Assembly: GCF_004348445.1 (NCBI RefSeq)
Contig: NZ_SMKV01000001.1
Span: 248,001-312,000, forward strand
Length of the DNA stretch: 64,000 nucleotides
Direction: 5' to 3'
Source of the DNA: Saccharopolyspora aridisoli
GTDB taxonomy: Bacteria > Actinomycetota > Actinomycetes > Mycobacteriales > Pseudonocardiaceae
This document shows positions 8,988 to 18,252 of the stretch, piece by piece. The notes below the pieces were generated by a model, which saw only the letters and a program-made list of their open reading frames with translations, was not told the DNA's origin and ran no database searches. The first letter of the stretch is position 1. Every line of letters begins with the position of its first letter. The translations under genes were made by a program, and so were the position numbers.

Positions 8988-9974
8988 GTGAGCAATGTCG
9001 AGAACGACCCCGACGAGCTGCGCTGCGGAGGCGTGATCACCGCTGCTCCGGAACCCGAACTGCTGCGACCGCGCGAGGTTCCGCTCGGCGGTCCGCGCGC
9101 GATGCTGGTCGGCCGGACGCTGCCCAACCGCGACCGCCGGATGGTCGGGGCCTGGTGCTTCGCCGACTTCTACGGACCGGCGGACATCTCAGGTCAGGCC
9201 GGGATGCAGGTCCCGCCGCACCCGCACACCGGCTTGCAGACCGTCAGCTGGCTCTTCGACGGGCAGGTCCTGCACCGCGACAGCCTCGGCAACAGCCAGC
9301 TCGTCGAGCCGGGCCAGCTGAACCTGATGACCGCCGGCCGAGGCATCTCGCACTCCGAGGAGTCCCCGGCGGATCACTCGGCGATCCTGCACGGAGTGCA
9401 GCTGTGGGTGGCGCTGCCCGCCCAGGAGCGGGGAGTGGACCCGCACTTCGAGCACCACGTCGACCTGCCGGTGATCACCACCCCGGAGGGCTCGGTGATG
9501 GTGCTGATCGGCTCGCTGCTCGGGGCAACCTCGCCGGCCAAGGCCTACACCCCGCTGGTCGGCGCGGAGCTGACCATCAACTCCGGTGCGACCATGCGCA
9601 TCCCGGTCGAGCAGGACTTCGAGCACGCGGTGCTGGCGCTGTCGGACCTGGCGGTCGACGGCCGCGAGGTGCGCACCGGCGACATGCTCTACGTGGGGCA
9701 GGGCGGCGGCGACGTGACGATCGAGGCAGCCGGACCCGGGCGGGCGATGTTGCTCGGCGGTGTGCCGTTCGAGGAAGAGATCGTCATGTGGTGGAACTTC
9801 GTCGGCCGCACCCACGACGAGGTCGCACGGGCCAGGTCCGAGTGGGAGCACGGCCGCGGAACACCCGACGAGCCAGGACGTTTCGGTGTCGTGCACGGGG
9901 ACGCCGCCGCGCTGGCGGCACCGGAGATGCCCCACGTCGCGCTGCGGGCGCGCGGCCGCGTCCGACGAACTTGA
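8988..9974 (+). CDS. Pirin family protein
   Basis: A 328-residue bicupin. The N-terminal cupin carries the pirin metal site, with VPPHPHTGLQTVSWLFDG giving the His-x-His pair and GRGISHSEESP the later His; the second half, with VMWWNFVGRTHDEV, is the pirin C-terminal cupin. Bacterial pirins are cytosolic iron proteins, some with quercetin-dioxygenase activity (YhhW type) and some acting as regulators; which applies here cannot be told. The GTG at 8988 is chosen for its GGAGGAGG site. Divergent from the small acetyltransferase gene. Confidence 0.87.
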   Translation: MSNVENDPDELRCGGVITAAPEPELLRPREVPLGGPRAMLVGRTLPNRDRRMVGAWCFADFYGPADISGQAGMQVPPHPHTGLQTVSWLFDGQVLHRDSLGNSQLVEPGQLNLMTAGRGISHSEESPADHSAILHGVQLWVALPAQERGVDPHFEHHVDLPVITTPEGSVMVLIGSLLGATSPAKAYTPLVGAELTINSGATMRIPVEQDFEHAVLALSDLAVDGREVRTGDMLYVGQGGGDVTIEAAGPGRAMLLGGVPFEEEIVMWWNFVGRTHDEVARARSEWEHGRGTPDEPGRFGVVHGDAAALAAPEMPHVALRARGRVRRT

Positions 9975-10046
9975 TCAGCCCCCGGCGAACGGCTGGTGCC
10001 GCGGCGTAGAGTCCCGGGAAAGTGTTCTGGTGAAAGGAGCAGTTGA

Positions 10047-11051
<1,005 letters not shown>

Positions 11052-11056
11052 TCAGC

Positions 11057-11857
11057 TCACTGGGCGGGGTGGTTGCGCAGCCACTCCGCCCAGGTGGTCC
11101 GGCCGTGCCGGTCGTTCGGGCACGTCCAGTCCGATGCGATGCGCCGCAGGCGCTGGGGAGCCGGAAGGTTGAGCACGCGCGGCTTCGTCCCGCGCGCCTC
11201 CCGCCAGGCCGTCAGCGCCTGCTCCAGCGTGAGCACCTCGGGACCGCCGAAGTCCGGACGCCGCCCCGATGGCCCTTCGGTCACACATCCCACGAGGTGG
11301 TCGGCGAAATCGCGCTCGTCGACCGGCTGCGTGCGCAGCTCGCCCGGCAGCGGGATGACGGGAAGCCGAGCGGCGCGACCGAACATCCGGTCCAGCAGCC
11401 AGTGGAACTGGGTGGCCCGCGCGATCGACCACGGCACTTCGGAGACGCTGACCAGCTCCTCGGCGGTGTGCTTGAGCCGCAGGTAGGGCAGCGCCGGTCG
11501 GTCGATGCCGACGATCGAGACGTGGATTAGATGATCGACGCCCGCGGCCGTGGCGGCGTCGATCAGTCGCGAGGTTCCGTCGACGTCGACGTCCGGTGGG
11601 CTGCGCCAGAAGTCCACCGGCAGCAGGTATCCGCGCTGCGCGCCCGGGGACCAGGTCGCCGCGTGCACCACGGTGCTCGCTCCGGCGACGAGCTCCTCGA
11701 TGCCCGTGCCGACGGCCAGATCCCCGGGCACCCACTCGACGTCGGCATCAGTTCCCGGGTGGCGGGTGAGCACCCGAACCCGGTGCGTCGGTTTGAGCAG
11801 GCGAACCAGTTGACGTCCCAGATGACCGGTGCCACCGGTGATCGCGACCGTTTCCAT
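11057..11857 (-). CDS. NmrA-like/atypical SDR NAD(P)-binding protein
   Basis: A 266-residue extended short-chain-dehydrogenase fold protein beginning METVAITGGTGHLGRQLV, a clear GxxGxxG dinucleotide motif. It has VSIVGIDRPALPYLRLKHTAE in place of the usual YxxxK motif, with a Tyr and Lys near the right spacing, and a C-terminal substrate region with FGGPEVLTLEQAL. Such proteins are often redox sensors or reductases on nucleotide sugars or quinones; I cannot assign the substrate. The gene is single, and its start is separated from the secreted-protein gene upstream by 57 bases. Confidence 0.8.
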   Translation of the reverse strand: METVAITGGTGHLGRQLVRLLKPTHRVRVLTRHPGTDADVEWVPGDLAVGTGIEELVAGASTVVHAATWSPGAQRGYLLPVDFWRSPPDVDVDGTSRLIDAATAAGVDHLIHVSIVGIDRPALPYLRLKHTAEELVSVSEVPWSIARATQFHWLLDRMFGRAARLPVIPLPGELRTQPVDERDFADHLVGCVTEGPSGRRPDFGGPEVLTLEQALTAWREARGTKPRVLNLPAPQRLRRIASDWTCPNDRHGRTTWAEWLRNHPAQ

Positions 11858-11914
11858 GGGCCCGCACCTCCCGGGACCGACGATCCCACTGGTGCGCGAC
11901 CTCCGCGAGCGGCG

Positions 11915-12523
11915 TCAGCTCCCCAGCAGCGGGCCGGTGAGGCCGTCGACCACGCCTCCGACCAGTGGCAGCAGACCCGGCTTCGGCTCAGACGTCGTGC
12001 TGGGCTGCGTCGGTTCCGAGGTCTGGCTCGGCTCAGAAGACTGGGTCGGTGGGGAGGTCTGGGTCGACTCCGAGGTTCCAGTGGGTTCGGAGGTCGGCGT
12101 CGGCTCGCTGGTCGCCGACGGGGTGCTCGTCGGTTCGGTCGTGGTCGACGGCGCGTAGCTGCGCGTGGTGGTCTCCTCCGGAGCCTCCGAGGTCGGCACG
12201 GCGGTCTGCGGTCCCGCCATCGCCGGTGCGGTCGGTGCGGGCGGCGGAACGACCGGGGGAGTGCCGAGGCCTGACTCGGGCCGCATCAACTGCGGCAGGT
12301 ACTGACGGGACGGTGCGGAGGCCTGGGCCCGCGCGGCGTTGGCCGGCTCCGGCATCGCGACCTCGTCCGCGCGCGTCTGCGAGTAGTGCGCGCTGGTGGC
12401 GGCGATGACGGCGAGCACCGCCGCCGTCGTGTACCCGAGCACCGGTGCGGTGTACCGCCACGCAGCGCCACGCCGGTGGCGTCCTCGCCCGGATCGCGCC
12501 AACGACGACCTGACCACTGCCAC
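11915..12523 (-). CDS. Membrane-anchored Ser/Thr/Pro-rich protein
   Basis: A 202-residue protein with a basic N-terminus (RSGRGRHRRGAAWRY), one hydrophobic segment around residues 28-45 (LGYTTAAVLAVIAATSA), and then a long extracellular low-complexity region rich in Ser, Thr, Pro and Glu, with repeats such as SEPTPTSEPTGTSESTQ. It ends in a less polar tail, LLPLVGGVVDGLTGPLLGS. No enzyme domain is visible. The layout suits a wall-associated or glycosylated stalk protein, which is inference only. A GACTCTCA inverted repeat lies upstream. Confidence 0.7.
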   Translation of the reverse strand: MAVVRSSLARSGRGRHRRGAAWRYTAPVLGYTTAAVLAVIAATSAHYSQTRADEVAMPEPANAARAQASAPSRQYLPQLMRPESGLGTPPVVPPPAPTAPAMAGPQTAVPTSEAPEETTTRSYAPSTTTEPTSTPSATSEPTPTSEPTGTSESTQTSPPTQSSEPSQTSEPTQPSTTSEPKPGLLPLVGGVVDGLTGPLLGS

Positions 12524-12557
12524 TCACCCCACTGCCGGTTGATCCATTCCGTCCAAA

Positions 12558-12583
12558 GACTCTCATCCGAACGAGTGAGAGTC
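12558..12583. promoter_or_regulatory. Inverted repeat GACTCTCA-N10-TGAGAGTC
   Basis: Perfect eight-base arms separated by ten bases, located 35 bases upstream of the start of the Ser/Thr/Pro-rich membrane protein gene. The position fits an operator overlapping the promoter or a 5' leader hairpin. The rest of the 224-base region before the FAH-family gene shows no other clear signal. Confidence 0.4.
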
Positions 12584-12747
12584 GATCGAACCTTACGTCA
12601 CCAGCTCGCCCGTTCGCCAGCTCCCCTGAATCCTCCCGGACGCGGAACCATGCGCTCTTTCCTCCGGCTGGCGGGTGTTCGCCGAAGAGGAAGGGCGAGC
12701 GGTGTTCGGGGCGCTATGTTGCCGTCGAGCCGAACGAGAGGTACGAC

Positions 12748-13914
12748 GTGAAGCTGCTCGACGACGTGCGTGACGTGCTGCCCACCGACCGCGACGCGGC
12801 CACCCTGGTCGGCCGCGTGCACGACCCGCAGGAGGCCGGCCCGTCCGTGGTCGCCGTTCGCGGCGACGAGCTGGTCGACATCACCGGCGCGGTCCCGACG
12901 CTGACCGACCTGCTGGAGCACCGCGATCCCGTCGCGCTCGCCCGCAGCGCCGCACCGCGCAAGAGCTGGCCGCTGACGAGCGTGCTCGCCGCGACGGTCG
13001 ACGGCGGGCCGGGGCCGAGGTTGCTGGCACCGGCCGACCTGCAGGTGCTCAAGGCGGCCGGGGTCACCTTCGTCAAGAGCATGCTGGAGCGGGTCATCGA
13101 GGAACGTGCCGCGGGCGACGTGACCCGCTCGGCGGAGATCCGCGAGCAGGTGGAGTCCGCGATCGGCGGCACCCTCGCCGCGATCCGGCCGGGCTCGGAG
13201 GAGGCCCGCGCGGTCAAGGAAGTGCTGGTGCGCGACGGACTCTGGTCGCAGTACCTGGAGGTCGGGCTCGGCCCGGACCCGGAGATCTTCACCAAGGCGC
13301 CGCTGCTGGCGGCCGTGGGCGCGGGCGCCGAGATCGGCATCGCGGAGGGCTCGGACTGGAACAACCCGGAACCCGAGGTGGCGCTGGCGATCCGCAGCGA
13401 CGGCCGGATCGTGGCCGCGACATTGGGCAACGACGTCAACCTGCGCGACGTCGAGGGCCGCAGCGCGCTCCTGCTGCCCAAGGCCAAGGACAACAACGCC
13501 TCCGCATCGCTGGGGCCGTTGCTGCGCCTGTTCGACGACGGGTTCGGCCTCGACGACGTGCGGAACCTCGACGTGCGGCTGGAAGTGCGGGGTGAGGACG
13601 GCTTCGTCCTCGACGGGCACAGCTCGATGCGGGAGATCAGCCGAGACCCCGAGGAGCTGGCCGCGTCCGCGCTGGGACCGCACCACCAGTACCCGGACGG
13701 CCTGATCCTCTACACCGGAACCCTCTTCGCCCCCACCGAGGATCGCGGCGCGCTCGGCAAGGGCTTCACCCACCAGGTCGGCGATGTGGTGCGGATTTCC
13801 ACCCCGAAGCTCGGCACCCTCGCCAACCGGGTCAACCGCAGCGAGCGGTGTCCGCAGTGGACCTTCGGCGTGCGCTCCCTGCTCGCCAACCTGGTCCACC
13901 GCGGACTGCTCTGA
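12748..13914 (+). CDS. Fumarylacetoacetate hydrolase family protein
   Basis: A 388-residue protein with a family N-terminal extension and the FAH fold in the C-terminal two thirds. The metal-binding acidic residues appear in GSDWNNPEPEVAL and the nearby GNDVNLRDVEGRSALLLPKAKD, and the end has GALGKGFTHQVGDVV. The long form is typical of sugar-acid dehydratases or hydrolases such as 2-keto-3-deoxy-arabonate dehydratase (family knowledge), rather than of the short tyrosine-pathway enzyme. No sugar-pathway genes flank it, so the substrate remains open. GTG start with GAGAGG upstream. Confidence 0.82.
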   Translation: MKLLDDVRDVLPTDRDAATLVGRVHDPQEAGPSVVAVRGDELVDITGAVPTLTDLLEHRDPVALARSAAPRKSWPLTSVLAATVDGGPGPRLLAPADLQVLKAAGVTFVKSMLERVIEERAAGDVTRSAEIREQVESAIGGTLAAIRPGSEEARAVKEVLVRDGLWSQYLEVGLGPDPEIFTKAPLLAAVGAGAEIGIAEGSDWNNPEPEVALAIRSDGRIVAATLGNDVNLRDVEGRSALLLPKAKDNNASASLGPLLRLFDDGFGLDDVRNLDVRLEVRGEDGFVLDGHSSMREISRDPEELAASALGPHHQYPDGLILYTGTLFAPTEDRGALGKGFTHQVGDVVRISTPKLGTLANRVNRSERCPQWTFGVRSLLANLVHRGLL

Positions 13915-13926
13915 CCCCCGGGAAGC

Positions 13927-13955
13927 ACCGCCGGCCTGCGAAGGAGGCCGGCGGT
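13927..13955. terminator. Bidirectional hairpin terminator
   Basis: ACCGCCGGCC and GGCCGGCGGT form a perfect ten-base stem with a nine-base loop, between the convergent ends of the FAH-family gene (13914) and the small membrane protein gene (13961). There is no long T run, as is common in high-G+C genomes. Confidence 0.75.
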
Positions 13956-13960
13956 CTCGC

Positions 13961-14119
13961 TCAGTTGTGGTCGGACAGGCGCGCGCTGCGCTTCACCTGC
14001 GCGGCCACATCGCGGAGCCCCCGCCGGGTGCTCATCGACCCGGTGCCGTCCAGCGCGTCGGTGAACATCACGAATCCCAGAACCAGAACCAGCAGCATTG
14101 CCACGACGACGACGAACAC
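13961..14119 (-). CDS. Small single-pass membrane protein, unknown function
   Basis: A 52-residue protein starting with GTG at 14119, VFVVVVAMLLVLVLGFVMF, one strong membrane helix followed by a polar basic tail (RRGLRDVAAQVKRSARLSDHN) that should face the cytoplasm. The start is fixed by GGGGAGG four bases before the GTG; a longer in-frame reading lacks a ribosome site. I do not recognise the family. It is convergent with the FAH-family gene and shares its terminator. Confidence 0.6.
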   Translation of the reverse strand: MFVVVVAMLLVLVLGFVMFTDALDGTGSMSTRRGLRDVAAQVKRSARLSDHN

Positions 14120-14338
14120 TTTTCCTCCCCTTTCCGATTGCGGTATCGAGCTCCCGCAATCCCTCGTTACCCGTGGGACGCGCTTCACTCGCAAGCGTGG
14201 CGTTGAATCACCCAAATGTGACGCAGATCGCCGTCGGCGGTGGCGTCAGGTCGTTCGCCCGGCAACGGCTGCATAGGATCGGTGCCGAGGGCCGAACGGA
14301 CGGTCCCCAAGCGCTGCGACGAGGACTAACCTGGAGCC

Positions 14339-14743
14339 ATGGCGACCACCCGGCCCGCGCCGTCATCACGACCCAACCCGGCGCAATGGGCCTGGTACGC
14401 CTTCGGCGGCAAGCTGCCGGACCGGTGCGCCGAGTGGGTGCTGCACGACGTCACCTGCCGCACCTGGGTGTTGCGGCACCTCGCCCGCGCCCTGACCCAG
14501 CTCGCCCCGTTGTGCGCCGTGCTGATGCTGCTGCCCGGTCCGATGTGGATCCGGTTGAGCTCGCTGGCCCTCGGACTGCTGGTCGGGCTCTTCTACTCGG
14601 TCTGCTACATGGGCGAGACCGGTGAGCATCGCGCCATCAAGCATGGCTTCCCTCCCGGCGTCGCCCGCGACACCCGCGCCATGCGCCGCGATGTCGACCG
14701 CGCCAACAAGCACGGCGTCGGCTACCGCCCCTGGTGGGAGTGA
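14339..14743 (+). CDS. DUF5313 family membrane protein
   Basis: A 134-residue actinobacterial protein of unknown function. The family pattern is clear: PNPAQWAWYAFGGKLPDRCAEWVLHDV, two central hydrophobic segments (LAPLCAVLMLLPGP and LALGLLVGLFYSVCYMG), and a C-terminal cytoplasmic tail ending HGVGYRPWWE. Predicted two-pass inner-membrane protein with both ends inside. Single gene, just upstream of the pyrimidine-degradation operon but separated by 141 bases and a weak CCTCCC/GGGAGG hairpin at 14751-14766. Confidence 0.78.
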   Translation: MATTRPAPSSRPNPAQWAWYAFGGKLPDRCAEWVLHDVTCRTWVLRHLARALTQLAPLCAVLMLLPGPMWIRLSSLALGLLVGLFYSVCYMGETGEHRAIKHGFPPGVARDTRAMRRDVDRANKHGVGYRPWWE

Positions 14744-14884
14744 CCGGGTTCCTCCCGAGGGGGAGGGCACAACTCGTCACATTGCGTGATCGCGCAGTCA
14801 TTGCGGGTGTTCACCTGTGGGCCTACGTTCGGTCTCATCCGCCCGAGATCCGGCGGGAAAGGCCGAGCGGGAGGGGCCTCGTCG

Positions 14885-15727
14885 ATGCCCAACGTCGTTC
14901 GCGCAGCAATCGTGCAGGCCAAGTGGACCGGTGACACCGCGAGCATGGTCGATGCGCACGAGCAGCGCGCCAGAGCCGCAGCCGCGCAGGGGGCGCGGAT
15001 CATCGGCTTCCAGGAAGTGTTCAACGCGCCCTACTTCTGCCAGGTCCAGGAGGACGAGCACCACCGCTGGGCGGAGGCGGTGCCGGACGGCCCGACCGTG
15101 CAGCGCATGTGCGCGCTCGCTCGCGAGCTGTCGATGGTCGTCGTCGTGCCGGTCTTCGAGGTCGACGGGCCCGGCTTCCGCTACAACACCGCCGCGGTGA
15201 TCGACGCGGATGGCACCTACCTCGGCAAGTACCGCAAGCACCACCTGCCGCACCTGCCCGGGTTCTGGGAGAAGTTCTACTTCCGGCCCGGCAACCTCGG
15301 CTGGCCGGTCTTCGACACCGCGGTCGGACGCGTCGGGGTCTACATCTGCTACGACCGGCACTTCCCGGAGGGCTGGCGAGCACTGGGTCTGGCGGGTGCC
15401 CAGATCGTCTACAACCCGTCGGCCACCAGCCGGGGCCTGTCCTCCTACCTGTGGAAGCTCGAACAACCGGCCGCAGCCGTGGCCAACGAGTACTTCGTGG
15501 CCGCCATCAACCGCGTCGGCGTCGAGGAGTACGGCGACAACGACTTCTACGGCACCAGCTACTTCGTCGACCCCTACGGCCAGTTCGTCGGTGACCCGGC
15601 CAGCGATAACGACGAAGAGCTGCTGGTCCGCGACCTGGACCTGGACGTCGTCGAGGAGGTCCGCCGCAAGTGGGCCTTCTACCGCGACCGCCGCCCCGAC
15701 GCCTACGGCCCGCTGACCCAGCCCTGA
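14885..15727 (+). CDS. Nitrilase-superfamily N-carbamoyl amidohydrolase (beta-ureidopropionase type)
   Basis: A 280-residue cytosolic hydrolase. The catalytic triad is visible: Glu44 in GFQEVFNAPYF, Lys118 in GKYRKHHLPHLPGFWEKFYF and Cys155 in VYICYDRHFPE. The region after the Lys is typical of N-carbamoyl-beta-alanine or N-carbamoyl-D-amino-acid amidohydrolases, which release ammonia and CO2 in the last step of reductive pyrimidine breakdown. The dihydropyrimidinase gene follows after 11 bases, supporting this. The ATG at 14885 (MPNVVRAAIVQAKW) matches the family start; an open frame upstream does not look coding. First gene of the operon. Confidence 0.88.
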   Translation: MPNVVRAAIVQAKWTGDTASMVDAHEQRARAAAAQGARIIGFQEVFNAPYFCQVQEDEHHRWAEAVPDGPTVQRMCALARELSMVVVVPVFEVDGPGFRYNTAAVIDADGTYLGKYRKHHLPHLPGFWEKFYFRPGNLGWPVFDTAVGRVGVYICYDRHFPEGWRALGLAGAQIVYNPSATSRGLSSYLWKLEQPAAAVANEYFVAAINRVGVEEYGDNDFYGTSYFVDPYGQFVGDPASDNDEELLVRDLDLDVVEEVRRKWAFYRDRRPDAYGPLTQP

Positions 15728-15738
15728 AGGAGCCCGCG

Positions 15739-17133
15739 ATGCGCAGAACCGCCATCCGCGGTGGACTGGTGATCACCGCGACCGAGGAGATCGAAGCCGA
15801 CGTCCTGGTCGAGGACGACGCGATCGCCGCCATCGCCGCACCCGGCGTAGCGCGGGACTGGACCGCCGACGCGGTGCTCGACGCCACCGGCCACTACGTC
15901 ATCCCCGGCGGTGTGGACGCCCACACGCACATGGAGATGCCCTTCGGCGGCACCTACGCCGCCGACACCTTCGAGACCGGCACCCGCGCCGCGGCGTGGG
16001 GCGGCACGACCACCATCATCGACTTCGCCATCCAGCCCGTCGGCCGCACGCTGCGCGAAGGCGTGGAGGCGTGGCACGCCAGGGCCGACGACAACTGCGC
16101 CATCGATTACGGCTTCCACGGCATCCTCTCCGACGTCGGCGACGGCGTGCTCAAGGAGATGGACGCGCTGGTGGCGGAGGGCATCACCAGCTTCAAGATG
16201 TTCATGGCCTACCCGGGCGTGTTCTACAGCGACGACGGGCAGATCCTGCGCGCCATGCAGCAGGCCGCCGACAACGGCGCGCTGATCATGATGCACGCCG
16301 AGAACGGCATCGCCATCGACGTCCTGGTCCGCCAGGCGCTCGACGCCGGGCACACCGATCCGGTGTACCACGGCCGCGTCCGCCACCCGCTGCTGGAAGC
16401 CGAGGCGACGCACCGCGCCATCCAGCTGTCCAAAGTGGCCGGTTCGCCGCTGTACGTGGTGCACGTGTCGGCCACCGAGGCGGTCGCCGAGATCACCAGG
16501 GCCCGCCACGAGGGTTTCACCGTCTTCGGTGAGACCTGCCCGCAGTACCTGTTCCTGACCGTCGACGAACTCGCCGCGCCCGGGTTCGAAGGCGCCAAGT
16601 ACGTGTGCTCCACACCCCTTCGCCCGGCTGAGCACCAGGCGTCGCTGTGGCGGGCGCTGCGCACCGACGACCTGTCGGTGGTCTCCACCGACCACTGTCC
16701 GTTCTGCTTCGCCGACCAGAAGGAGCTAGGGCGCGACGACTTCTCCAAGATCCCCAACGGCATCCCGGGCGTGGAGAACCGCCTCGACCTGCTGCACGAC
16801 GCCGTGGTCGCGGGCCGGATCAGCCGCCGCCGGTGGGTCGAACTGGTCAGCACCTCCCCGGCTCGGATGTTCGGGCTGCACCCGCGCAAGGGCACCATCG
16901 CCCCGGGCGCCGACGCCGACATCGTCATCTACGACCCCGGCTTCGAGCAGGTGCTCTCGGCCGAGACCCACCACATGAACGTGGACTACAACGCCTACGA
17001 GGGCAGGAAGATCACGGGCCGGGTGCGCACGGTGCTGTCCCGGGGCGAGGTCATCCTGCACGACGGCGAGTACCACGGCCGGCCCGGCAGGGGCCGGTTC
17101 CTGCGCCGTGAATCCTGCGGATACCTGAGCTGA
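15739..17133 (+). CDS. Dihydropyrimidinase / D-hydantoinase
   Basis: A 464-residue cyclic amidohydrolase that opens dihydrouracil or 5-substituted hydantoins. Metal ligands are in place: His62 and His64 in GVDAHTHMEMPFGG, the carbamylated Lys153 in ITSFKMFMAYPG, His186 in MMHAENG, a further His in YVVHVSATEA and the Asp in VSTDHCPF. Length is normal. It lies between the nitrilase-type gene and the LLM oxidoreductase gene with gaps of only 11 bases each, so the three are one transcript. Whether its natural substrate is a pyrimidine or a hydantoin cannot be told from the sequence. Confidence 0.92.
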   Translation: MRRTAIRGGLVITATEEIEADVLVEDDAIAAIAAPGVARDWTADAVLDATGHYVIPGGVDAHTHMEMPFGGTYAADTFETGTRAAAWGGTTTIIDFAIQPVGRTLREGVEAWHARADDNCAIDYGFHGILSDVGDGVLKEMDALVAEGITSFKMFMAYPGVFYSDDGQILRAMQQAADNGALIMMHAENGIAIDVLVRQALDAGHTDPVYHGRVRHPLLEAEATHRAIQLSKVAGSPLYVVHVSATEAVAEITRARHEGFTVFGETCPQYLFLTVDELAAPGFEGAKYVCSTPLRPAEHQASLWRALRTDDLSVVSTDHCPFCFADQKELGRDDFSKIPNGIPGVENRLDLLHDAVVAGRISRRRWVELVSTSPARMFGLHPRKGTIAPGADADIVIYDPGFEQVLSAETHHMNVDYNAYEGRKITGRVRTVLSRGEVILHDGEYHGRPGRGRFLRRESCGYLS

Positions 17134-17144
17134 GGAGCGCGGCC

Positions 17145-18143
17145 ATGGAGTTCGGACTCGTGCTGCAGACCGACCCGCCCGCATCGGTGCTCGTCGACCG
17201 GATGCGCCAGGCGGAGGAACTGGGGTTCGCCCACGGCTGGACGTTCGACTCCTGCGTGCTGTGGCAGGAGCCGTTCGTCATCTACAGCCGGGTGCTCGCC
17301 GCCACTCGGCGGTTGCGCGTCGGAACGATGGTGACCAACCCCAGCACCCGGGACTGGACGGTGACCGCGTCGCTGTTCGCCACCCTCAACGACATGTTCG
17401 GGCCGCGCACCGTTTGCGGCATCGGCCGCGGTGATTCCGCGGTGCGCGTCACCGGCGGAAAACCCGCCACCCTGGCCACTCTCGGCAAGGCGATGGGAGT
17501 GATCAGGGACCTCGCTGAAGGTCGCGAAGCCTTGGTGAACGACACTCCGGTCCGGCTTCCGTGGGTCCGCGAGGGTCGACTGCCGGTGTGGATGGGCGCC
17601 TACGGGCCGAGAGCCCTGGAACTGGCCGGGCGCCAGGCAGACGGGTTCATCCTGCAACTCGCCGACCCGTACTTGACCCGGTGGATGGTCGAGCACGTCC
17701 GCGACGCGGCGGAGCGGGCGGGACGAGAGCCGGGGGAGGTCACGGTGTGCGTCGCGGCTCCGGCCTACGTCGGTGGCGACCTCGCGCACGCGCGCGAGCA
17801 GTGCCGGTGGTTCGGCGGCATGGTCGGCAACCACGTCGCCGACCTCGTCGCCCGCTACGGCGACGCCGGGCAGGCCGTACCAGCTGCGCTCACCGACTAC
17901 GTCAAGAACCGCGGTGGCTACGACTACTCGCACCACGGCCGGGCGAGCAACCAGAGCACCGAGTTCGTTCCCGACGAGATCGTCGATCGGTTCTGCCTGC
18001 TCGGACCGGCCGACGCGCACGTGGATCGGCTCGCCGAGCTCCGCGAGATCGGCGTGGACCAGTTCGCCGTCTACGCCATGCACGACGCGATCGACGACAC
18101 CGTGCGCGCCTACGGCGAGGAGATCATCCCGCTCCTCGCCTGA
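17145..18143 (+). CDS. LLM-class flavin/F420-dependent oxidoreductase (TIGR03842 type)
   Basis: A 332-residue TIM-barrel oxidoreductase of the luciferase-like family. Typical parts are MEFGLVLQTDPPASVLVDRM, the flavin-site strand RLRVGTMVTNPSTRDWTV, the FGPRTVCGIGRGDSAVR loop and LPVWMGAYGPRALELAG. This subgroup is repeatedly found beside hydantoinase-like genes (established observation for TIGR03842), but its reaction has not been defined. No dihydropyrimidine dehydrogenase is present in the window, so an oxidoreductive step on a pyrimidine-like ring by this enzyme is a possible role (inference). Third gene of the operon; an ATG with GAGG upstream is used. Confidence 0.87.
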   Translation: MEFGLVLQTDPPASVLVDRMRQAEELGFAHGWTFDSCVLWQEPFVIYSRVLAATRRLRVGTMVTNPSTRDWTVTASLFATLNDMFGPRTVCGIGRGDSAVRVTGGKPATLATLGKAMGVIRDLAEGREALVNDTPVRLPWVREGRLPVWMGAYGPRALELAGRQADGFILQLADPYLTRWMVEHVRDAAERAGREPGEVTVCVAAPAYVGGDLAHAREQCRWFGGMVGNHVADLVARYGDAGQAVPAALTDYVKNRGGYDYSHHGRASNQSTEFVPDEIVDRFCLLGPADAHVDRLAELREIGVDQFAVYAMHDAIDDTVRAYGEEIIPLLA

Positions 18144-18252
18144 TGTGATCCGCGTGGTTCCGCAGGCTGCGGCGGTCGTCACACGGGTGCCGGTTTGTAG
18201 AGTTCCGCTCGATCTAGCGGTCCCGCGCAGCGGGTGGAACAGGAAGGCTCGC

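Noticed and set aside
14751-14766. CCTCCC-GAGG-GGGAGG hairpin as a terminator of the DUF5313 gene
   Set aside because: Only six base pairs and no T run; too weak to list as a feature of its own, mentioned with the gene.
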